Assembly (NCBI GenBank): GCA_031273385.1
Contig: JAISRY010000051.1
Location: forward strand, 1-9,503
DNA length: 9,503 bases
Direction: 5' to 3'
Origin: Tannerellaceae bacterium
GTDB lineage: Bacteria; Bacteroidota; Bacteroidia; Bacteroidales; Tannerellaceae
Below, in pieces: positions 5,954 to 9,503 of this stretch (position 1 is the stretch's first letter; every line of letters begins with the position of its first letter). A program made the position numbers and the translations under genes. The notes under the pieces are model-generated. The model saw only the letters and a program-made list of their open reading frames with translations. It was not told the origin of the DNA and did not search any database.

Positions 5954-8900
5954 GTGAAGAAAAGTGTTTATTATATCGTCCCGCTTCTCGCATTATCTTT
6001 CCTTTGGTCGTGTAGCACGAAGAAAAATACGGCGGCAAACCGCTTTTATCATGCTTTCACCTCCAACTACAACATCTATTACAACGGCAAAACCGCCTAC
6101 GACGAGGCCTTTAAGTCCATGCAAACCGGCTATAAGGAGAGCTATACCGACCGTATCCTCATGTACCCCGTCAGCGCACAGCCCAAGGACAAACCCTCGA
6201 CCGGCGGCGCCTTTGACCGCGCCATAGAAAAGGGGAACAAAGCCATCAAACTACACTCCATCAAGGCTAAACCGGCAAAGAAACCGGGCTGGCGCAACAA
6301 CCCCGCACAGGTCGCCCTCCAGCAGCAGGAAGAGTACAACCCATTCCTCCGGAAATGCTGGCTGCTCGTCGGGCAGGGGCAATTCCACAATGCCGACTTC
6401 CTGCAGGCCTCCGCCACCTTTTCATACATCGCCCGCCACTATGCCCACGACGAGGAAACAGCCGCCGAAGCCCGCCTCTGGCAAGCCCGCTGCTACGCCG
6501 AAATGGACTGGCTGTACGAATCCGAAGATATCCTGCACAAGCTCAACAACAAAGGCATCCCCAAAAAGAACCTCAACCAGTACGCCGCCGTATACGCCGA
6601 CTACCTGATCAAAAACCAGCAGGTAGAAGAGGCCATCCCTTACCTGGGCGCCGCCATCAAAGCGGAGAAAAATAAGCTCCAACGCACCCGCATGACCTAC
6701 CTGCTCGGACAGCTATACGCCGAAAAAGGGATGAACGCCTTAGCCTACAAAACCTTTGGCGAAGTACCCAAGGCCAATCCCCCCTACGAACTGGAATTTG
6801 CCGCCCGCATACGCCAGACCGAAGTATTCACCGGCGGAAACGTCCAAAAGGTGGTCAGGATGCTCAAACAGATGGCCAAAAGCGACAAAAACAAAGACTA
6901 CCTCGACCAGGTATACTACGCGCTGGGAAACGTATACCTCTCGCGCGGAGATACCCTGCAAGCCGTCCAACACTACGAAACGGGGATAGAGAAAAGCGTA
7001 CAGTCCGGCATGGACAAGGCTATCCTCTGGATCAGGCTGGGCGATATCTATTTCGGGCAACGTAATTACATCAAGGCACAACCCTGTTTCAGCGGCGCGG
7101 CAGGGATTATCGCCAAAGAATACAGGGACTACAAGCGCGTAGCCAAACTCTCCGCCGTACTGGACGAACTGGTCGTACACGTCGAAGCCGTCCATTTACA
7201 GGATAGCCTGCAAACCCTCGCCCGTATGCCCGAAGCCGAACGGCTGGCCATCATCGACAAGCGGATAGAGCAGGTCATCAAAGAAGAAAAGGAGGCGAAA
7301 GAGGCCGCCGAAAAAGAGGCCTACCTCGCCGACGCCGCAGCACAGGGGACAGGCATCGACCGCCCCGGAACGGAAGCCCGGAACGTCGCCATGCCCGTAG
7401 CCGGAGGAGCCGCCGGCGCAGGGTTCTATTTCTACAACCCACAGGCCGTCGCACAGGGCAAGACCCAGTTTCAGCAGAAATGGGGACGCCGCCCATTGGA
7501 AGACGACTGGCGGCGGCGCAATAAACAGGTAAATACCTTTGAAGAGAAGAGCGAAGCCACTACCGGCGCCGACACCCCCGAAGCGACAGGGGAAGAGGCC
7601 GCCGCAGCCGATGGCGCCGCAGAAGCCGCCCCCCCCGACAGCCTCTCCAGCGACCCGAAAACACGCGAATACTACCTCCAACAGATCCCCCTGACCGAGG
7701 AAGATATCGAAGCCTCCAACCTGATTATCGCCGACGGACTCTACAATATGGCGATGATATACAAAGACAAACTGGAGGATCTGCCGTTGTCGATCGAAGC
7801 ATTCGATGAGCTGGAACGCCGTTTCCCCGCCAATAAATACCTCATGGAAAGCTATTACCAGGTATTCCTCATGGCGCTGCGTACCGGCAACACCTCCCTG
7901 GCCGACGCCTACAAGGGGAAGCTGACCGCCGCTTTCCCCGGTAGCGACTATGCCGTCGCCATTGCCGACCCCGACTACGAGTACAAGATCCGCCGCATGG
8001 ACGCCGTACAGGATTCCATCTACAGCCTGACCTACACCCGTTACCTCGCCGAAGATATCCCCCTCGTCCGCCAGAACTATGAAGAGGTCAGCGCCAACTA
8101 CCCCTTGGCAAAGCTACTGCCCAAATTCATGTTCCTCAACGCCCTGACCTACGTACAGGAAAACGACGCCGAGGGCTTCAAAGAGGCGCTGAAAGCCCTG
8201 GTGGAAAAGTACCCCAACGCCGACGTCAGCGCCCTGGCCGGCGAGATGCTAAAGGGCGTGCTTCGCGGACGCATGATCGTTCAGGGAGGTATAAAGGGAA
8301 TGGCCTGGAACCTGCGCTTCGGAGCGGAAGATGGGGAGGTATCCGCCGCAGATTCGGCACGGACGTTCACGACGGAAAAGAATACCCCTTACCGGATGAT
8401 CTTCATCTACCCGACAGGCAGCGTCGACCGGAACCAGCTCCTCTTCGTTGTCGCCGCCTACAACTTCGCCAACTTTATGGTAAAAGAGTTTGACCTCGTC
8501 CAGGAAGAGGCCGGTGCGCTGAGCCTGCTCATCGTCAACGGCTTTATCCACTTCGACGAAATCATGCACTATTACAGGATGATATACACCCCCGACGGTT
8601 ACGCCTCGTCCCTAAGCCGCGACATCGCCATCGTCCCCATATCCGAAGAAAACTACGAAACGCTCATGCGCGGAAAAACCCTCGACGAATACATCACCTT
8701 CTTTGAAGAACACTTCGCCCCAGACGCCCCCGGCCTAGCCGAACGCCTGAAAGCCCGCTTCGCAGAAGAAGAAGAAAAGGTAGAGGAAAGAGTAGAGGAA
8801 GAAAAGGCAGAGGAAGAAGTAGAGGTAGAAGAAGAAAAAGAAGAGGCAGAAGTAGAACAGGCAGCGGTAGAACAGGCAGAGGAAGAAAAGATAGAAGTAG

Positions 8901-9253
8901 AAAAAGAAGAGGAAGCAGAGGCAGAGAAAGAGGCAGAAAAAGAAGAGCCATCCCTCTCCGAAACACCAGACACAAACAACTCTCAACTCTCAACTCTCAA
9001 TTCTCAACTCCGAGAGCTCTCAAAGGAGGACCTCCTGAAGAAGCAAAGAGCCGAAGAAGCCGCCCTCCTAAAAGCAAAAAAGGAACAGGAAAAACAAAAA
9101 AAGCGCGCCCTAAAAGTCAAACAAAAACAAGCCAAAGCCGACCGCAGAGCCAAACTAAAAGCCCAAGCCCAGCTCCTCAAAGAAAAAGAGCGCAAATACA
9201 AAGCCCTCCAAAAACAAAAAAAGCAAGAACGCAAACAAAAAACCAAGAAATAG
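5954..9253 (+). CDS. PorW/SprE-like TPR lipoprotein with charged tail
   Basis: A 1099-aa lipoprotein resembling PorW/SprE, a family tied to type IX secretion and gliding in some Bacteroidota and also kept in species without gliding. A GTG start opens a signal peptide with lipobox LWSC (cleavage before C20). The residues after the cysteine (STKKN) lack the acidic surface-export signal, so it probably faces the periplasm. NRFYHAFTSNYNIYYNG (29-45) and FYFYNPQAVAQGK (491-503) with WGRRPLEDDWRR are family landmarks. TPR-like helices span about 135-385 and 588-800, and a compact domain lies at 813-927. The C-terminus is unusual: an acidic Glu-rich stretch (about 937-999), a heptamer-repeat-encoded NSQLSTL segment (1009-1019) and a Lys/Gln-rich basic coil (1020-1099). 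This tail seems additional to the family core. It begins 48 nt after the permease gene with no evident promoter. Whether it serves a type IX system here is not shown. Confidence 0.85.
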   Translation: MKKSVYYIVPLLALSFLWSCSTKKNTAANRFYHAFTSNYNIYYNGKTAYDEAFKSMQTGYKESYTDRILMYPVSAQPKDKPSTGGAFDRAIEKGNKAIKLHSIKAKPAKKPGWRNNPAQVALQQQEEYNPFLRKCWLLVGQGQFHNADFLQASATFSYIARHYAHDEETAAEARLWQARCYAEMDWLYESEDILHKLNNKGIPKKNLNQYAAVYADYLIKNQQVEEAIPYLGAAIKAEKNKLQRTRMTYLLGQLYAEKGMNALAYKTFGEVPKANPPYELEFAARIRQTEVFTGGNVQKVVRMLKQMAKSDKNKDYLDQVYYALGNVYLSRGDTLQAVQHYETGIEKSVQSGMDKAILWIRLGDIYFGQRNYIKAQPCFSGAAGIIAKEYRDYKRVAKLSAVLDELVVHVEAVHLQDSLQTLARMPEAERLAIIDKRIEQVIKEEKEAKEAAEKEAYLADAAAQGTGIDRPGTEARNVAMPVAGGAAGAGFYFYNPQAVAQGKTQFQQKWGRRPLEDDWRRRNKQVNTFEEKSEATTGADTPEATGEEAAAADGAAEAAPPDSLSSDPKTREYYLQQIPLTEEDIEASNLIIADGLYNMAMIYKDKLEDLPLSIEAFDELERRFPANKYLMESYYQVFLMALRTGNTSLADAYKGKLTAAFPGSDYAVAIADPDYEYKIRRMDAVQDSIYSLTYTRYLAEDIPLVRQNYEEVSANYPLAKLLPKFMFLNALTYVQENDAEGFKEALKALVEKYPNADVSALAGEMLKGVLRGRMIVQGGIKGMAWNLRFGAEDGEVSAADSARTFTTEKNTPYRMIFIYPTGSVDRNQLLFVVAAYNFANFMVKEFDLVQEEAGALSLLIVNGFIHFDEIMHYYRMIYTPDGYASSLSRDIAIVPISEENYETLMRGKTLDEYITFFEEHFAPDAPGLAERLKARFAEEEEKVEERVEEEKAEEEVEVEEEKEEAEVEQAAVEQAEEEKIEVEKEEEAEAEKEAEKEEPSLSETPDTNNSQLSTLNSQLRELSKEDLLKKQRAEEAALLKAKKEQEKQKKRALKVKQKQAKADRRAKLKAQAQLLKEKERKYKALQKQKKQERKQKTKK
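8763..8948 (+). repeat. Polypurine tract coding for the acidic tail
   Basis: About 185 bases of almost uninterrupted purines on the plus strand, built from GAA/GAG codons with scattered GTA, GCA and AAA. Valine and alanine codons end mainly in A here, while the rest of the gene prefers GCC and GTC. This suggests simple-sequence expansion and could favour slippage or triplex DNA. The reverse strand shows long but meaningless Leu/Phe/Ser-rich open frames as a result. Confidence 0.75.
8978..9010 (+). repeat. In-frame AACTCTC heptamer tandem array
   Basis: Three perfect AACTCTC units (8978-8998), one AATTCTC (8999-9005) and a partial AACTC (9006-9010). The array lies inside the lipoprotein gene between the acidic and basic parts of the tail and encodes NSQLSTLNSQL. 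Because the unit is 7 bp, a change of one unit shifts the frame; the array itself is stop-free in all three frames. From memory, similar CTCAACT-type arrays occur in other Bacteroidota at gene ends and between genes. Confidence 0.85.
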
Positions 9254-9260
9254 CCTCTCC

Positions 9261-9284
9261 GGTGGCTGAGCTTGCCGAAGCCCC
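9261..9284. repeat. GGTGGCTGAGCTTGCC-type dispersed repeat
   Basis: The segment reads GGTGGCTGAGCTTGCCGAAG and continues CCCC, with GGCT and AGCC able to pair. From memory it matches a common class of short intergenic repeat (CTGAGCTTGyCGAAG core). It starts seven bases after the lipoprotein stop. Only one copy is in the window, so repeat status rests on recall. Confidence 0.4.
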
Positions 9285-9304
9285 CTCTTCCCTTATTTAG
9301 GGGT

Positions 9305-9320
9305 AACGCCTCCGGCGTTT
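9305..9320 (+). terminator. Possible weak terminator after the lipoprotein gene
   Basis: AACGCC and GGCGTT form a perfect 6-bp stem around TCC, followed by only one further T. It lies about 50 bases after the stop codon at 9253. The missing T tract makes intrinsic termination doubtful; no better hairpin is seen in 9254-9370. Confidence 0.3.
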
Positions 9321-9370
9321 GGTCACAGTTGGACAAAATCGAACGCATTGATTATCAGGAGAAACACGCC

Positions 9371-9425
9371 CGTCATTGCGAGTACCCAATAAACCAGGTT
9401 TATCAAAAAGGGAAATGACGGCGAT
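9371..9425 (+). repeat. 55-bp nested-hairpin repeat, right copy
   Basis: Matches the minus strand of 270-324 at 54 of 55 bases, about 9.1 kb away and in inverted orientation. The outer stem is CGTCATT (9371-9377) with AATGACG (9414-9420), then CCC with GGG, and an inner ATAAAC/GTTTAT hairpin with loop CAG. Confidence 0.85.
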
Positions 9426-9461
9426 TGCGTGATTTCCAGCCGATTATAATTAAGTGGTACA

Positions 9462-9503
9462 CGTCATTGCGAGTACCCAATAAACTGCGTTTATCAAAAA
9501 GGG
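9462..9503 (+). repeat. 55-bp nested-hairpin repeat, partial second copy
   Basis: Same 5' 42 bases as 9371-9412 except at the inner loop, where CAG is replaced by TGC while the ATAAAC/GTTTAT stem is kept. The copy is cut by the window end. The spacer between the two right-hand copies (9426-9461) shows nothing recognisable. Confidence 0.8.

Noticed and set aside
8653..8993. Ser-, Leu- or Phe-rich open frames on the minus strand
   Set aside because: They are the complement of the polypurine acidic tail, which lacks stops on that strand by composition.
1..9503. tRNA, rRNA, prophage, defence cluster or complete insertion sequence
   Set aside because: No cloverleaf, rRNA segment, transposase, integrase or defence gene set was recognised on either strand.

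Overview
The window looks like a chromosomal segment of a member of the Bacteroidota, most likely the order Bacteroidales. The evidence is: promoter elements of the Bacteroidetes type (TAnnTTTG at -7) rather than TATAAT boxes; weak or absent Shine-Dalgarno sequences; a PorW/SprE-type TPR lipoprotein, a family characteristic of this phylum; and AroA and YchF sequences of the matching style. The core genes are GC-rich with mostly C- or G-ending codons. Genus cannot be fixed from the sequence alone.

Layout. Positions 1-400 are a mosaic of nested short dispersed repeats, including a palindromic 278-bp unit with about 55-bp arms (91-368). Positions 401-1588 (minus strand) encode a stand-alone AAA_14/DUF4143 ATPase, an accessory-type gene with its own putative promoter. 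Positions 1589-2469 are a gene-free stretch of about 880 bp with unusual content: many G runs on one strand only, three TTGACA-N3-TGTCAA-like palindromes, a strong three-copy hairpin and a short tandem repeat. Positions 2425-9253 form a tightly packed plus-strand gene block: ychF, aroA, a 95-aa Cys/His-containing conserved-looking small protein, an ABC-3 family metal-uptake permease, and a 1099-aa PorW/SprE-like lipoprotein. Gaps in the first four genes are 3 nt or 4-nt ATGA overlaps, so translational coupling is likely; the last gene follows after 48 nt without a recognisable promoter. Positions 9254-9503 hold a possible weak terminator and another cluster of dispersed repeats, one of which (9371-9425) is a near-identical inverted copy of 270-324 at the other end.

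How the genes work together. YchF (translation-associated ATPase) and AroA (shikimate pathway) are housekeeping genes and the cluster looks like a positional operon rather than one pathway. The closest functional hypothesis is between the small CC-x2-H-x2-C protein and the metal permease to which it is coupled. The permease's ATPase and binding protein are not in the window.

No defence island, CRISPR array, prophage or complete insertion sequence is visible. The observations most worth a second look are: the in-frame heptamer repeat in the lipoprotein gene, where gain or loss of one unit would give defined alternative C-termini; the uncharacterised small coupled protein; the structured, G-run-rich non-coding region upstream of ychF; and the inverted repeats that bracket the block.
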